64,000 nucleotides of DNA from Komagataeibacter xylinus (GCF_009834365.1 NZ_CP041348.1:280001-344000); one strand, 5' to 3'. Positions 7,740 through 17,546 are shown, counted from the first letter of the stretch. Translations and numbers: made by a program. The notes: generated by a model not told the origin, from the letters alone.

Positions 7740-8285
7740 TCAGGAAGCCGGGCTGTCGGGTGCTTCATCAACGACGTCCTGCGCCGCCTCGGCCGTGGCG
7801 GCAGGCGCCGGTTCGTTCACGCGGCGTGACAGGGCATCGAGCACGCCGTTGAGCATGCGCGGCTCATCACCAGCCAGGAAGCCGTGGCCGATATCCATGT
7901 ATTCATTGATGATGACGCGCGCGGGTGCGGGGTCGGCTGCCAGCATCTCGCCGCCTGCCGCATGCATGATGGCGCGCAGCACCGGGTCAAGCCGGGCCAG
8001 CGGCCACGACGCGGGCAGGATCTCGTGCAGCAGCGCGTCAATGCGCTCCTGCCGGGCCATGGCCCCGCGCACCACAATGCCGAACAGCCGCGCATCGGCA
8101 TCGGGCACCTGGCCTTCGGCATACTCGGAACCGGTCCCACCAAGGCGATGGCGGTTGAACTGGTTGATGACCTGCTCCGCCCCTTCACGCCCCTGCTCGA
8201 TCTGGAACAGGGCCTGCACCGCTGCCACGCGTGAAGCGGTGCGGGAACGGACCTTGGGCTGCCGGTCGCCGTCTGTCTGTGTCAT
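7740..8285 (-). CDS. nusB: Transcription antitermination protein NusB
   Basis: RNA-binding antitermination factor that joins NusE at boxA of rRNA leaders. The protein has 181 residues with an extended, Ala/Pro-rich C-terminus beyond the E. coli length (139). Conserved elements are SRTASRVAAVQALFQIEQ at the N-terminus, LPASWPLARLDPVLRAIM, and INEYMDIGHGF. The last belongs to the helix carrying the family signature. The start is preceded by AGGAG. The gene lies between nrdR and thiL, all on the minus strand, probably one operon. Confidence 0.93.
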   Translation of the reverse strand: MTQTDGDRQPKVRSRTASRVAAVQALFQIEQGREGAEQVINQFNRHRLGGTGSEYAEGQVPDADARLFGIVVRGAMARQERIDALLHEILPASWPLARLDPVLRAIMHAAGGEMLAADPAPARVIINEYMDIGHGFLAGDEPRMLNGVLDALSRRVNEPAPAATAEAAQDVVDEAPDSPAS

Positions 8286-8357
8286 GGCGCGTTACTCCTG
8301 CTGTGGCGTTGCTGCAAAATCACGGCTTCATCGCCTCTTTGGGCGGCGGGGTCCAGT

Positions 8358-8864
8358 TCAATCTTTGTCTTTCGGGCCGGAAGGCGGAAAGTCCTCGCCG
8401 CCCTCGCCTGGCCCGGCGGTCGAAATCGTGGCCAGAATATCAGCAAAATCCTTGGTTTCACGGAAATCCCAGTGCACGCTGGCAAAGCGGATATAGGCTA
8501 CCGAATCAATTTCGCGCAGCGTTTCCATCACCAGCCGCCCGATATCACGCGAGGGAATGTCCGTCTCCCCCATCGCCTCAAGCCTGCGCACCAGCCCATT
8601 GACGATCCGCTCGATCCGCTCGGCATCAACCGGGCGCTTGCGCAGCGCAACCTTGACCGAGCGCGCGAGCTTGTCGCGCTCGAAGGGCACGCGCCGGGCA
8701 TCCGCCTTGATCACAACCAGATCGCGCAGTTGCACGCGCTCGATGGTAGTGAAGCGCTGCCCGCATGAGCCACAGATGCGCCTGCGGCGAATGGCCGCCC
8801 CATCTTCATGCGGGCGGCTGTCCTTTACCTGTGTGTCGTCATGTCCGCAAAAAGGGCAACGCAT
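8358..8864 (-). CDS. nrdR: Transcriptional repressor NrdR of ribonucleotide reductase genes
   Basis: Zinc-ribbon plus ATP-cone regulator that represses nrd operons when dATP is high. The zinc-binding cysteines C3, C6, C31 and C34 are visible (MRCPFCG and ICGSCG), followed by RFTTIE. The ATP cone follows with [17 protein letters not shown], and the C-terminal end has [14 protein letters not shown] place the start at ATG 8864, giving MRCPFC as in all NrdRs; the TTG two codons upstream lacks support. The 168-residue length is normal. It precedes nusB and thiL on the same strand after about 70 bp. Confidence 0.95.
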   Translation of the reverse strand: MRCPFCGHDDTQVKDSRPHEDGAAIRRRRICGSCGQRFTTIERVQLRDLVVIKADARRVPFERDKLARSVKVALRKRPVDAERIERIVNGLVRRLEAMGETDIPSRDIGRLVMETLREIDSVAYIRFASVHWDFRETKDFADILATISTAGPGEGGEDFPPSGPKDKD

Positions 8865-8911
8865 GGGCAAGCTGTTCCTGATCTGGGGGCAAAAGCACGC
8901 GTGGCGCGGAC

Positions 8912-10741
8912 TCAGGCCCCGGTTTGCGCCAGCACATCGAGCACCGCCTCGCCATAGCGGGCCAGCTTCGAGCCGCCCACGCCACGGATCATGCCAAGCT
9001 CATCAAGCGTGGTCGGGCGCTCGAGGGCAATATCATGCAGCACCGCATCATGAAAAATGACATAGGGCGGAATTTCCTGCTCGCGCGCCTCGCCCAGCCG
9101 CCAGCTGCGCAGCGCCTCGTAGCGGGCAGCGGCCTCGGGCGTGAGGTCGGCCATGGCGGGGCGCGTGCCGCCTGTGCCGCGCGCGGCCTTGAGATCCTCG
9201 GTCGCGTCCTCGCGCAGCATGATCGGTTCCTCGCCCCGCAATATGGGCCGCGCGCGTCCTTCCTCAAGGGCAAGGGCGTTATATTCGCCCGTTACCCTGA
9301 TGGCGCCCCGCGCGATAAGCTGGCGGATCACGCCGCGCCAGAACGGCTCGGGCCGGTCGCGGCCTATGCCGAACACGCTCAGCTTTTCATGCCCGTGCCG
9401 CGCCGTCATGTCCGAGGCCTTGCCCCGCAGCACGCCCGCCACATGCACCGCGCCAAAGCGCTGGCCGGTGCGGTAAATGGCCGAGAGTACCTTCTGCGCG
9501 GCTACCGTGCCATCAAACGTGGCCACCGGGCTGCGGCAGTTGTCGCAATGGCCGCAGGCTTCATCAAGTTCCTCGCCAAAGCACGAAAGCAGCGCCTGGG
9601 TGCGGCAGCCCGTGGTTTCGGTCAGGGCAATCATGGCTTCGAGCCGCGCGCTCATAATGCGTTTCTGCGCATCCGGCGCGTTGGACTGCTCCAGCCAGTA
9701 CCGTGCGCGCGCCATGTCATCGCCGCCATAAAGCAGCACGGTTTCCGCCTGCTCGCCATCGCGCCCGGCGCGGCCGATCTGCTGGTAATACCCTTCGGGC
9801 GAGGAAGGCATGTCGAGATGCACCACGGCGCGCACGTCGGGCCGGTCGATGCCCATGCCAAAGGCGATGGTGGCCACGATCACCACCGGCTCGCCCGAGC
9901 GGAAGCGCATCAGTGCGGCGCGTTTTTCCACCGGCGAGAGACCGGCATGGAACGGCAGCGCCGCATAGCCCTTGCCCGCCAGCGAGCGGGCCACACGCTC
10001 GGTCTTGCTGCGGCTGCCGCAATACACAATGGAAGCCGCCCCGCGATGCCGGTCGAGAATGGCAGTAAGCTGGCGGATTTCCGATGTCTTGGGCTTGACC
10101 GCAATATCGAGATTGGGGCGGTGGAAGCTGGCCTTGAGCACCGTGGCGTCGGGCATGGCCAGGGCTTCAAGAATGTCGCTACGCGTGCGCGCATCCGCCG
10201 TGGCGGTGAGCGCTATGCGCGGCACATTGGGGAAATGCTGCGGCAATGCCGCGAGTTCACGGTATTCGGGGCGGAATTCATGGCCCCAGGCCGAGATGCA
10301 GTGCGCCTCGTCAATGGCTATGACCGAGAGCGTCAGCCGCCCGAGCCGGTCAAGCATACCCGGCGAGAGCAGGCGCTCGGGCGAGACGTAGAGAATGTCG
10401 AGCCTGCCTGCCATCAGGTCCGAGCGCACGCGGGCGGCGTCGTCAGGCTCCTGCTCGGAATGCAGGGCGCCCGCATTGACACCAAGCTGCCGCAGGGCGG
10501 CAACCTGATCATCCATCAGCGCAATCAGCGGGGATATGACCAGCCCCGTGCCGGGCCGGGCAAGGGCGGGCACCTGATAGCACACGCTCTTGCCGCCGCC
10601 GGTGGGCATGAGCACCAGACAGTCGCGCCCGGCCATGACCTCCGCCACCGCCTGCTGCTGCAGGCCACGGAAATCGGGAAAGCCGAAAACCTCGGCCAGC
10701 ACCGCGCGCGGGTCGCGCGTGCTGCCTTCGGGCGCCGTCAT
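8912..10741 (-). CDS. recQ: ATP-dependent DNA helicase RecQ
   Basis: 3'-5' helicase for recombination and replication-fork repair. 609 residues in the full RecQ order: Walker A TGGGKS (about 47-52), DEAH box (144-147), helicase motifs TATAD and YCGSR, motif [12 protein letters not shown], the four-Cys zinc subdomain (ending CGHCDNC) with the winged helix ([11 protein letters not shown]), and a C-terminal HRDC domain (residues about 525-605, RYEALRSWR to the end). All motifs look functional. The lipoprotein gene upstream ends only 23 bp before the recQ start, so the two may be cotranscribed. The ATG lacks a good Shine-Dalgarno sequence. Confidence 0.96.
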   Translation of the reverse strand: MTAPEGSTRDPRAVLAEVFGFPDFRGLQQQAVAEVMAGRDCLVLMPTGGGKSVCYQVPALARPGTGLVISPLIALMDDQVAALRQLGVNAGALHSEQEPDDAARVRSDLMAGRLDILYVSPERLLSPGMLDRLGRLTLSVIAIDEAHCISAWGHEFRPEYRELAALPQHFPNVPRIALTATADARTRSDILEALAMPDATVLKASFHRPNLDIAVKPKTSEIRQLTAILDRHRGAASIVYCGSRSKTERVARSLAGKGYAALPFHAGLSPVEKRAALMRFRSGEPVVIVATIAFGMGIDRPDVRAVVHLDMPSSPEGYYQQIGRAGRDGEQAETVLLYGGDDMARARYWLEQSNAPDAQKRIMSARLEAMIALTETTGCRTQALLSCFGEELDEACGHCDNCRSPVATFDGTVAAQKVLSAIYRTGQRFGAVHVAGVLRGKASDMTARHGHEKLSVFGIGRDRPEPFWRGVIRQLIARGAIRVTGEYNALALEEGRARPILRGEEPIMLREDATEDLKAARGTGGTRPAMADLTPEAAARYEALRSWRLGEAREQEIPPYVIFHDAVLHDIALERPTTLDELGMIRGVGGSKLARYGEAVLDVLAQTGA

Positions 10742-10764
10742 ATCATGAAAAGCGGGGCCTTCGC

Positions 10765-11139
10765 TCAGTGTCCGCCGACCTCGATCTCGACCCGGCGCGA
10801 AGCGAGCGCACCGTCTTCGTTGTTCATCGGGCCACGCGGCTGCTGGCTGATATGGCCTGCATCCACGCCGTCAACCGCAAGCTGACGGGCCACGATCTTG
10901 GCGCGGTCAATGGCCAGCAGTTCATCGGCCGACAGGTCATGGCTGGCAGCGGCATAGCCTTCAACGCGCACCTTGGCATTGTTTGCCACCGCGCGCTGGG
11001 CTGCCTGCGAGATCACGGTCTGGGCCGGGGCATCAAGCTGGGCCGAATTGGGGGTGAAGAACACGACATACTTGCCCGGATGGCCACCAGCGCATCCTGT
11101 CAGCAGACCGAGACCAAGAAGAAGGGACAGGCGACGCAT
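10765..11139 (-). CDS. Small OmpA-like lipoprotein
   Basis: A 124-residue protein with a lipoprotein signal peptide (MRRLSLLLGLGLLTGC, lipobox LTGC) followed directly by a shortened OmpA/Pal-type peptidoglycan-binding domain. FFTPNSAQLDAPAQ, VRVEGYAA, the LAIDRAKIVARQL helix and the C-terminal RRVEIEVGG are recognisable. It probably tethers the outer membrane to the cell wall. It is much shorter than Pal, with no linker between the anchor and the domain. GGGAG precedes the ATG. recQ follows after 23 bp. Confidence 0.8.
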   Translation of the reverse strand: MRRLSLLLGLGLLTGCAGGHPGKYVVFFTPNSAQLDAPAQTVISQAAQRAVANNAKVRVEGYAAASHDLSADELLAIDRAKIVARQLAVDGVDAGHISQQPRGPMNNEDGALASRRVEIEVGGH

Positions 11140-11273
11140 GATGGAGTTACTCCCGTTTCAGATATGCATGACGGACCGCGCCCAGCCTGGAGGTGTGTCC
11201 GATCCGGTTTTCCGCTACTTCGTGCCCGCTGGGGCGGGGCACGTCAATCCTTTCGGCAGGCGGGATGGCCCCT

Positions 11274-12971
11274 TCATGCCGTAGCCGCCACGGTTTTACC
11301 ACCCACGATACGCCATGCCTGATCCAGCTTTTCCACACCCGTCAGCCGGTGCACGATCAGAATGACCGTGCGCCCTTCCGTCACCTCATTAAGGGTAAGC
11401 AGGAATTCACGCTCGGTCTGGGCATCAAGCCCGGTGGCCGGCTCATCAAGGATCAGGATCGGCGCGCGCGACAGCAGCACGCGGGCCAGCGCCAGGCGCC
11501 GCCCCTGCCCGCCGGATACGCTGGCACCACCCTCACCCAGCCAGCTATCCAGCCCATCAGGCAGGGCGCGGACCACGTCGGCCACGCGGGCCTGCTCGAG
11601 CGCCGCCCACAGGTCGGCCTCGGTGGCATCCGGGCGGCCAAGCAGCAGGTTGGCGCGAATCGTATCGGTAAACAGATGCGTGGCCTGTGACAGCCAGGCA
11701 ATCCGCTCGCGCATCGCCTCGTCGCGGATGGTGGCGATATCCTCGCCGCCCAGCGTAATGCGCCCCGCCTGCGGCCCCACTACCTTGAGCAGGAGTGCCG
11801 CCAGCGTGGACTTGCCCGCCCCCGAAGGTCCCATGACCGCAATGCGCTGGCCTGCGGGAATGCTCAGGTCAAGACGATCAAGCACCGGCGCGCGGGCCTC
11901 ATCCCACCGGAAAGAAACCTGCTCGAAGCGGATGTCTGTGCCCGCAGGCGCAGGCTGCGTGCCTTCGAGCGGGGCATGTTCGGGCAGGTCGCCCACCGCC
12001 ACCACGCGGGCGGCGGCGCGGGTGATGTTGCCCGCAAGCGCGCCCGCGCGCGTCAGCCCGCCAATACTCTCGAAGGCCGCAACCGTAAGGAACAGCACGG
12101 CTGCGGCAGGCAGCGGGGCAATGCGCGGCAGGCCCAGACCCAGGGCCGCCGCCAGAACCGCAACAACCGCCGCCTGCCCGCACAGGTAGGAGGCAGCACC
12201 AGCCAGCGCCAGCATGCGGGCCTGCTTCATCTGCGCACGGCAGAGTGCGGCATCACGGTCGCGCACATGGTCAAGCATGCGCCCCTCCGCCCCGAAGGTC
12301 GCGATCTCACGCAGGCCACCCACCATGTCGAGCACGCCCACGCGCAGTTGCGCCGCCTCATGGTTGACCAGCCCGCCTTCGCGCCGCCCCATCATGGCAG
12401 CACAGAACGGCAGCACGAATGCCCCGCAGGCAAACAGCGCGCACACCACCACGGCCAGCACGGAACTGACCATGTTGATGGCAATGAACAGGAAGGGCAG
12501 TACAAGGCACGCGCCCGCCAGCGGAATGATGATGCGCAGGTAAAGCCCGTCCAGCGTCTCGACATCCGACACGAGGCGCGAGAGCAGGTCACCCGCGCGG
12601 CGGAAGCCAAGCCCCGCCGCCGCCCCGCGCGCAAGATGGCGGAAGAACCACACCCGCACATCGGCCAGCGCGCGGAACATGGCATCATGCGCGACCAGCC
12701 GCTCCGCATAGCGCAGGATCACCCGCGCACTGCCAAAGATGCGCAGCGCCCCGGTGGTGACCACGATCATGCCCATGGTCATGGCCGCGACACGGATGCC
12801 TGCCTCGCGCATCAGCACAAGGCCGATGATCAGGGCGAGCAGCGACAGCAGCGCGCCCGCCGTGAGCAGCGGCGCGCGATGCTGCCAGATCTGCAAGATG
12901 TGCCCCACGGGGGCGAGCACGCCCTCGCGCCGAGCCTCACGGTTCAGTTCCCTTGTCTGTGAGGATTTCAC
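11274..12971 (-). CDS. cydC: Heterodimeric thiol exporter CydDC, subunit CydC
   Basis: ABC exporter half-transporter (565 residues): an N-terminal domain with six predicted membrane helices (residues about 30-310), then a nucleotide-binding domain with Walker A GPSGAGKST, signature VSGGQGRR and Walker B LILDEPATGLD. With CydD it exports glutathione/cysteine or haem-linked reductant to the periplasm and is needed to assemble cytochrome bd oxidase. The start is GTG at 12969-12971, overlapping the CydD stop (GTGA), which implies translational coupling. cydAB is not in the window. Confidence 0.9.
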   Translation of the reverse strand: MKSSQTRELNREARREGVLAPVGHILQIWQHRAPLLTAGALLSLLALIIGLVLMREAGIRVAAMTMGMIVVTTGALRIFGSARVILRYAERLVAHDAMFRALADVRVWFFRHLARGAAAGLGFRRAGDLLSRLVSDVETLDGLYLRIIIPLAGACLVLPFLFIAINMVSSVLAVVVCALFACGAFVLPFCAAMMGRREGGLVNHEAAQLRVGVLDMVGGLREIATFGAEGRMLDHVRDRDAALCRAQMKQARMLALAGAASYLCGQAAVVAVLAAALGLGLPRIAPLPAAAVLFLTVAAFESIGGLTRAGALAGNITRAAARVVAVGDLPEHAPLEGTQPAPAGTDIRFEQVSFRWDEARAPVLDRLDLSIPAGQRIAVMGPSGAGKSTLAALLLKVVGPQAGRITLGGEDIATIRDEAMRERIAWLSQATHLFTDTIRANLLLGRPDATEADLWAALEQARVADVVRALPDGLDSWLGEGGASVSGGQGRRLALARVLLSRAPILILDEPATGLDAQTEREFLLTLNEVTEGRTVILIVHRLTGVEKLDQAWRIVGGKTVAATA

Positions 12972-14680
12972 GATACTTTCTCCCCACTGGTCACGACATG
13001 GCCCTGCGCCAGGTCAATCCGCTGGCCGTCAAACCCGGCCACGGCACTGGAATGGGTGGCCAGGATGACGGTGCGCCGGGCGGCAAGGCGGCGCAGGCTT
13101 TCAAACACGTCTGCCTCGGTGTCGGGGTCGAGATGCGCGGTTGGCTCATCAAGCACCACAAGCGGCGCATCTTTAAGGAAGGCGCGGGCAATCGCCACGC
13201 GCTGCGCCTGGCCGCCAGACAGGCCGAAGCCGCCCTCGCCAATAAAGGTATCAAGCCCGTGGGGCAGGCTGGCCACGAAATCTCCGGCCGCTGCCGCCGT
13301 AACTGCGGCGTGAAGCTGGTCTTCCGTTGCATCGGGGCGGGCAAACAGGATGTTCTCGCGCAGCGTGCCCGCAAACAGCACCGGCTTCTGCCCGATCCAC
13401 GAGGTCATGGCCACCAGCGCTTCAGGCGCCAGCGTGGTCATGTCCACGCCATTGAATGTGATGCGCCCGCTGGCAGGCTGGATGAAGCCGAGCAGCAGTT
13501 CGATGATGGTGGATTTGCCCGAACCCGACACGCCGCACAGCAGCAGCGTCTGGCCCGCGGGCACGCTGAAGGACACATCATCAACCGCCATGCCGCGTGC
13601 GACATCCCATGCGAAACTGACATGCTCGAAGGCAACTGCCACGCCCCCCGTCATGTCGCACACCGCCTGGCCGCCAACCCGCGCGGGCGTGGCATCGGGC
13701 AGGATGCGCATGGCACTCGCGGCCCCCGAGGCATGCGCCCGGTCCTGATAGGCCAGGGCGAGACTGCGGAAGGGAGCAAAGAATTCCGGCACCACCAGCA
13801 CCACGAACAGCCCGCGCGCCACCTGCCCGGCCATAACGGCAGCAGGCACGCCCTGCTCATGCAGGTCCATCAGGTGGGCACCGTTGCGCAGCGCGATGAG
13901 CACAAGGGCCACGACCATGGCGCAGTCAATGGAGGCGGAAGACAGGAAGGCCACGCGCAGCACCTTCATGGTGCGCAGGCGCAGTTCCTCGGCGCTCGCG
14001 GCAAGCCTGCGGGTTTCATCCTCCGTGCGGCCAGACAGGACAATGGTGGCGATGCCGCGCACCCGGTCAAGGAAACGCGCCTGCAGGCGGGTCATGGCCA
14101 GGAACTGGTTGCGCGAGGCCACCGCCGCCCCGATGCCGAACAACGCCTGACCAAACGGCACGGCAAGGCCGCAGATGGCCATGATCAGCGCCGAGCCCGG
14201 CTGCACGAACGCCGCAAGCACCCCGATGACAAAGGGTGCGGCCACCCACAGCACGGATGCGGGCAGCCAGCGGGCGAAAAATCCGTCCAGCGCCTCGATC
14301 CGGTCAACGGCCAGCGCGGTCAGCTCGCCCGTATGGTGCTGGCGCAAAAGGCCCGGCCCGCCACGCATGATCGCCTCGATCACGCCGCCACGCAGGCGGG
14401 CGCGCCCCTTCATGCCCGCGCGCGCGGCCAATGTATCGGATGCGGCCTGCAGGCCTGCGCGCACCACCGCCAGCCCGACCAGCCCGGCCAGCGGCCACGC
14501 AACAACCGGCATGCCACCGGGCACCAGCACGCAGGCCAGCACGGTGGCGATGCACCACACCTGCCCCACGGCAACGGCGGATATGGCCAGACCCAGCAAC
14601 ACGACAGGCATGGCCTGCCTGCGCCCCAGGCGCGACTGTGCCCGGGTCCACGCCTTCATCACTGTCTTGTCATCGTTCAT
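12968..14680 (-). CDS. cydD: Heterodimeric thiol exporter CydDC, subunit CydD
   Basis: ABC exporter half-transporter (570 residues): a membrane domain (six helices, residues about 25-310) and an ATPase domain with Walker A GVSGSGKST, LSGGQAQR signature and LVVLDEPTAHLD. The order cydD-cydC with a 4-bp overlap and the sequence of the pair identify it. GGGAG stands before the ATG. About 100 bp separate it from the stress-response histidine kinase upstream, so it probably has its own promoter. Homologous lipid A exporters (MsbA-like) were considered, but the tandem pairing favours CydDC. Confidence 0.9.
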   Translation of the reverse strand: MNDDKTVMKAWTRAQSRLGRRQAMPVVLLGLAISAVAVGQVWCIATVLACVLVPGGMPVVAWPLAGLVGLAVVRAGLQAASDTLAARAGMKGRARLRGGVIEAIMRGGPGLLRQHHTGELTALAVDRIEALDGFFARWLPASVLWVAAPFVIGVLAAFVQPGSALIMAICGLAVPFGQALFGIGAAVASRNQFLAMTRLQARFLDRVRGIATIVLSGRTEDETRRLAASAEELRLRTMKVLRVAFLSSASIDCAMVVALVLIALRNGAHLMDLHEQGVPAAVMAGQVARGLFVVLVVPEFFAPFRSLALAYQDRAHASGAASAMRILPDATPARVGGQAVCDMTGGVAVAFEHVSFAWDVARGMAVDDVSFSVPAGQTLLLCGVSGSGKSTIIELLLGFIQPASGRITFNGVDMTTLAPEALVAMTSWIGQKPVLFAGTLRENILFARPDATEDQLHAAVTAAAAGDFVASLPHGLDTFIGEGGFGLSGGQAQRVAIARAFLKDAPLVVLDEPTAHLDPDTEADVFESLRRLAARRTVILATHSSAVAGFDGQRIDLAQGHVVTSGEKVS

Positions 14681-14778
14681 GACCGCTCCCTATACCGAAT
14701 GACACGACACAGGGACAGCCATCATGCGCCGCCATAAACTGCCCGTGAGATAACTCTGCCATGCATTTTTGCATGCAT

Positions 14779-16584
14779 TCAGTCGGCCAGTTCATCCTGA
14801 TCGGGCTGCTTTAACGGAAAAACAAGCACATAGCGGGTGCCGTTTTCCTCGAACATCTGCAACGTACCGCCCAACTGCCGCGCAAAGCCGCGGATCAGCT
14901 GCATGCCGATCCCGCTGCGCTCGTCTTCCGCTCCCCTGAGGTTGCGGCCCGCTGCCATGCCCACACCGCTATCGGCGATCCACAGGCACGCCCGGCCGCC
15001 ATCAAGCGCGCGCAGGCCCACTTCAAGCGTGCCGTGCAACTGGTCGGGAAAGGCATATTTGATGGTGTTGCTGACCGCCTCGGTCACGATCAGGGCCAGC
15101 GGCACGGCCTGGTCGGGCACCATCAGCAGGTCATCCACGCGGATGTCGAGCGTGATCCGGCCTTCATCGGATTCACCGATGGCATGCATGATCTGGCCGC
15201 ACAGTTCGCGCACGAAACTCTGCATGTTCAGGCTGTACAGCTCGCCATCGGCATACAGATAGCGGTGCAGGGTGGCCAGCGCGCGCACACGGTCGCGCGC
15301 CTGGGCAAATTCCTCGCGCGCGCCAGGCTGGCGGATGCGGCCGGCCTGCAGATTGAGCAGAGAGGCCACGATCTGCAGGTTGTTCTTGACGCGGTGGTGC
15401 ATCTCCTTGAGCAGCAGTTCCTGGCGCACCTGCGCGCGCTCAAGGCGCTTTTCATGCCGCGCCAGCCTGCGCGTAGCCTTGCTGAAGGCATGGGCAAGCT
15501 GCCTGACCTCAAGCGGCATGGCCCAGTTCGAGCGCACGTCATACACCCCGCCAAGCTGCCACTGGTTGACCGAGGCCGTGAGCTGGCGCAGGGGCGTTAT
15601 CACCAGCACATCAGCACTTTTCGAAGCCCCCAGAAGCCCCACGAGCAGCAGCACCCCGCTTGTAACAAGCGAAATGGCAAACATGACCACCGCATGCCGC
15701 TCGCTGGCGTTGCGCCGCGTCATGGTGAGCACATATACCCCACCCTGCACTCGCCCGATGGAATACGAGCCTTCAGGCAGGGTGATGTGGTCGTGCTCCA
15801 CGCCACGCATGACCTCAAAGCGCGCCCACTGCATGATCCGCGCCGGCGGATGTTCCTGCCAGTTGCAATCCGCGCAGAGGGGCGCTGTGGCGCGGGCGTG
15901 ACTGTCCATGACCCAGATCTCGATCGGGCCATTCTGCTGCATCAGGTCAAGCCGGGGGTCGCTGGTCTGGAGCATGGCACTGCGCCATGACAGCGGCATG
16001 ATGGCGGTAAGATAGCCCGAGCGCGCCGGGCGGCCCGCATCATCGCCAATCATGGCCGCAACGGTGATGCGGAAGTGACCGGGCACGCCCGTCAGTGCAT
16101 CAGGTATGGCCACGACCTTCACATCGCCCTGAAAGCGGGGCATCTCGTCAACGGTCAGGGTGGGCGCCTCATGGTCGGGGCCGACGGCGGCGGCGATATT
16201 TCCCCGGTCATCAGCCAGCGCGATCTGGCTGTAATGCCGCCCGGTCAGGGACTCGACAAGCTGGAGCATGCGCGCAAGCCCGCTACTGTCGAGCCGCATG
16301 CGCGCCACCGCCTGCAGCAGCGAGGCGACATGCTCGGATTCATGGTGCAGTTCAAGATCGATGCGCGCCACGGCCATGTCCGTGCGGTAGCCCGGTGCCT
16401 CGAGGGTATTATGATAGCTGTGCCATGCCTGCACGGCCCCGATCAGGGCGATGGGCATGGCCGCGAGCAGGATGATCGCCATCATCCGGCCACGCACGGC
16501 ATCGAACACGCGCCCGACCCGCGTAAACAGGCTGCGATGGCGCCCGTGCCTGCCGCCCCGACCGGAAGAAGGTGGAACGGACAT
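14779..16584 (-). CDS. Membrane histidine kinase of the HisKA_2 type, general stress response sensor
   Basis: 601 residues: a basic cytoplasmic N-terminus, membrane helix 1 (about 35-55), a periplasmic sensor region of about 230 residues containing a CADC pair, membrane helix 2 (about 300-320), a HAMP-like linker, and a HisKA_2 phosphoacceptor region with the motif MHHRVKNNLQ. The C-terminal ATPase domain has TEAVSNTIKYA (N box) and DSGVGM/GIGMQLI (G boxes). HisKA_2/HWE kinases of this type phosphorylate PhyR. The gene starts 2 bp after the nepR stop, consistent with that partner. The stimulus is not evident; the Cys pair could sense redox or bind metal. Confidence 0.88.
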   Translation of the reverse strand: MSVPPSSGRGGRHGRHRSLFTRVGRVFDAVRGRMMAIILLAAMPIALIGAVQAWHSYHNTLEAPGYRTDMAVARIDLELHHESEHVASLLQAVARMRLDSSGLARMLQLVESLTGRHYSQIALADDRGNIAAAVGPDHEAPTLTVDEMPRFQGDVKVVAIPDALTGVPGHFRITVAAMIGDDAGRPARSGYLTAIMPLSWRSAMLQTSDPRLDLMQQNGPIEIWVMDSHARATAPLCADCNWQEHPPARIMQWARFEVMRGVEHDHITLPEGSYSIGRVQGGVYVLTMTRRNASERHAVVMFAISLVTSGVLLLVGLLGASKSADVLVITPLRQLTASVNQWQLGGVYDVRSNWAMPLEVRQLAHAFSKATRRLARHEKRLERAQVRQELLLKEMHHRVKNNLQIVASLLNLQAGRIRQPGAREEFAQARDRVRALATLHRYLYADGELYSLNMQSFVRELCGQIMHAIGESDEGRITLDIRVDDLLMVPDQAVPLALIVTEAVSNTIKYAFPDQLHGTLEVGLRALDGGRACLWIADSGVGMAAGRNLRGAEDERSGIGMQLIRGFARQLGGTLQMFEENGTRYVLVFPLKQPDQDELAD

Positions 16585-16586
16585 GT

Positions 16587-16769
16587 CTATTTTGTCCGCT
16601 TCCGGTCTTCCTCAATAAGACGCAGCAGCTCCTCGGGAACAGGCTCTTTGGTCACATCATCGAACAACTGGTGCAGCCCTCGCCTCAGCCATAGCTCGAA
16701 CGCATCATCCGATCTGCTTGTGGACTTCTTTCCTGGTTGCCTGGGAGGACACTTGTCCTTCAGAGCCAT
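16587..16769 (-). CDS. nepR: Anti-sigma factor NepR
   Basis: A 60-residue protein with the NepR core (DDAFELWLRRGL to PVPEELLRLIEED): two amphipathic helices separated by a short linker ending in EPVPEEL. NepR holds the EcfG sigma factor inactive. When PhyR is phosphorylated, its sigma-like domain captures NepR and frees the sigma factor. The location between the sigma genes and the kinase is the standard arrangement. The start ATG is preceded by CGGGA. It is probably translated together with the kinase, 2 bp downstream. Confidence 0.9.
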   Translation of the reverse strand: MALKDKCPPRQPGKKSTSRSDDAFELWLRRGLHQLFDDVTKEPVPEELLRLIEEDRKRTK

Positions 16770-16786
16770 CGCATTATCCCGAAGTA

Positions 16787-16911
16787 AATTCCCACTTCAC
16801 ACAACCCCTGCCTACGTGCCAGGGCCGTATCATTACCCTGTAGAATCCCGAGGTACTGACGAAGATATCAGTGTCAGTGCCATATTCACGCCATAATTCA
16901 AAGTGGGAATT
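16787..16911. repeat. Separated inverted repeat flanking the nepR upstream region
   Basis: AATTCCCACTT (16787-16797) and its exact reverse complement AAGTGGGAATT (16901-16911) lie 103 bp apart, bracketing the sequence between the ECF sigma gene and nepR. The copy near the sigma gene extends to GGGAATTCCC. They could be paired operators. Neither forms a convincing GGAAC/CGTT stress promoter with normal spacing. Confidence 0.4.
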
Positions 16912-16917
16912 CCCGTC

Positions 16918-17490
16918 TCAGGCCGATGCAGCGGTCGTCGCGACACGGGCCTGCGTGCGCGAACGCAGGCGCTGCACCGCCCCGCGCAGTTCAACGGTGG
17001 AGATATCGCGCTCCTCGCCATACAGCCACGTAGCAAGCTGGCGGCGGGCGCGGAATACGCGGCTCTTGGCGGTGCCCACGGCGCAACTGGTGGCGACGGC
17101 AAGCTCGTCATAGCTCATGCCCTGCATCACCACGAGCACCAGCGCCTCACGCTGGTCGGCGGGCAGGCGGTTCATGGCCTCGGCAAGTTCCTTGACCATC
17201 AGGCGTTCTTCATGCGCGCCGCTGCCTGCCATGCTGGACGCGGGCACATCCTCGATATTGCCGGTCTCGCGCTTCTTGCGCAGGTCGGAAATGAAGCGGT
17301 TGCGCAGGATGCGGTGCATCCATGCCGAGAAATTGGTGCCCGGCGTAAAGCTGTGCTGGGCGGCCAGCGCATTGCACACGGCATCCTGCACCAGGTCATC
17401 GGCTGCCGCCCGGTTGCGCGTGAGCGACAGGGCCTGCACACGCAGTCGGGGCAGGATTGCAATCATCTGGTCATGAAAGCTGCTGGTCAT
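16918..17490 (-). CDS. ecfG: ECF sigma factor of the EcfG type (general stress response), paralogue 1
   Basis: Sigma-70 family regulator of about 190 residues with region 2 (DDLVQDAVCNAL, NFSAWMHRILRN) and region 4 (LPADQREALVLVVMQGMSYDELAVATSCAVGTAKSRV), joined by a short linker. This is the layout of EcfG sigma factors held by NepR. I choose ATG 17490, because AGGGGAG lies 6 nt before it; an upstream in-frame ATG at 17517 has no ribosome-binding site. After region 4 it has a 25-residue basic tail (RSRTQARVATTAASA), longer than in paralogue 2. Between it and nepR lies the 148-bp segment with the separated inverted repeat. Confidence 0.88.
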   Translation of the reverse strand: MTSSFHDQMIAILPRLRVQALSLTRNRAAADDLVQDAVCNALAAQHSFTPGTNFSAWMHRILRNRFISDLRKKRETGNIEDVPASSMAGSGAHEERLMVKELAEAMNRLPADQREALVLVVMQGMSYDELAVATSCAVGTAKSRVFRARRQLATWLYGEERDISTVELRGAVQRLRSRTQARVATTAASA

Positions 17491-17546
17491 TTTCATCTCC
17501 CCTGTTTCGTCGTTCATGCCAGTGCAATGAACGGGAGGGATGAAAG

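Noticed and set aside
8924..10885. 653-codon plus-strand ORF over recQ, and similar long ORFs opposite cydD (12953-14737), otsA/phyR (18370-20502) and xdhB (52148-53662)
   Set aside because: All are shadows of recognised genes on the other strand. None has a motif, and GC-rich third positions keep the antisense frame open.
16772..16800. GGAAT-N16-CGAT as a general stress promoter for nepR
   Set aside because: The -10 part would overlap the nepR start codon, and GGAAT is not GGAAC. A start upstream is needed.
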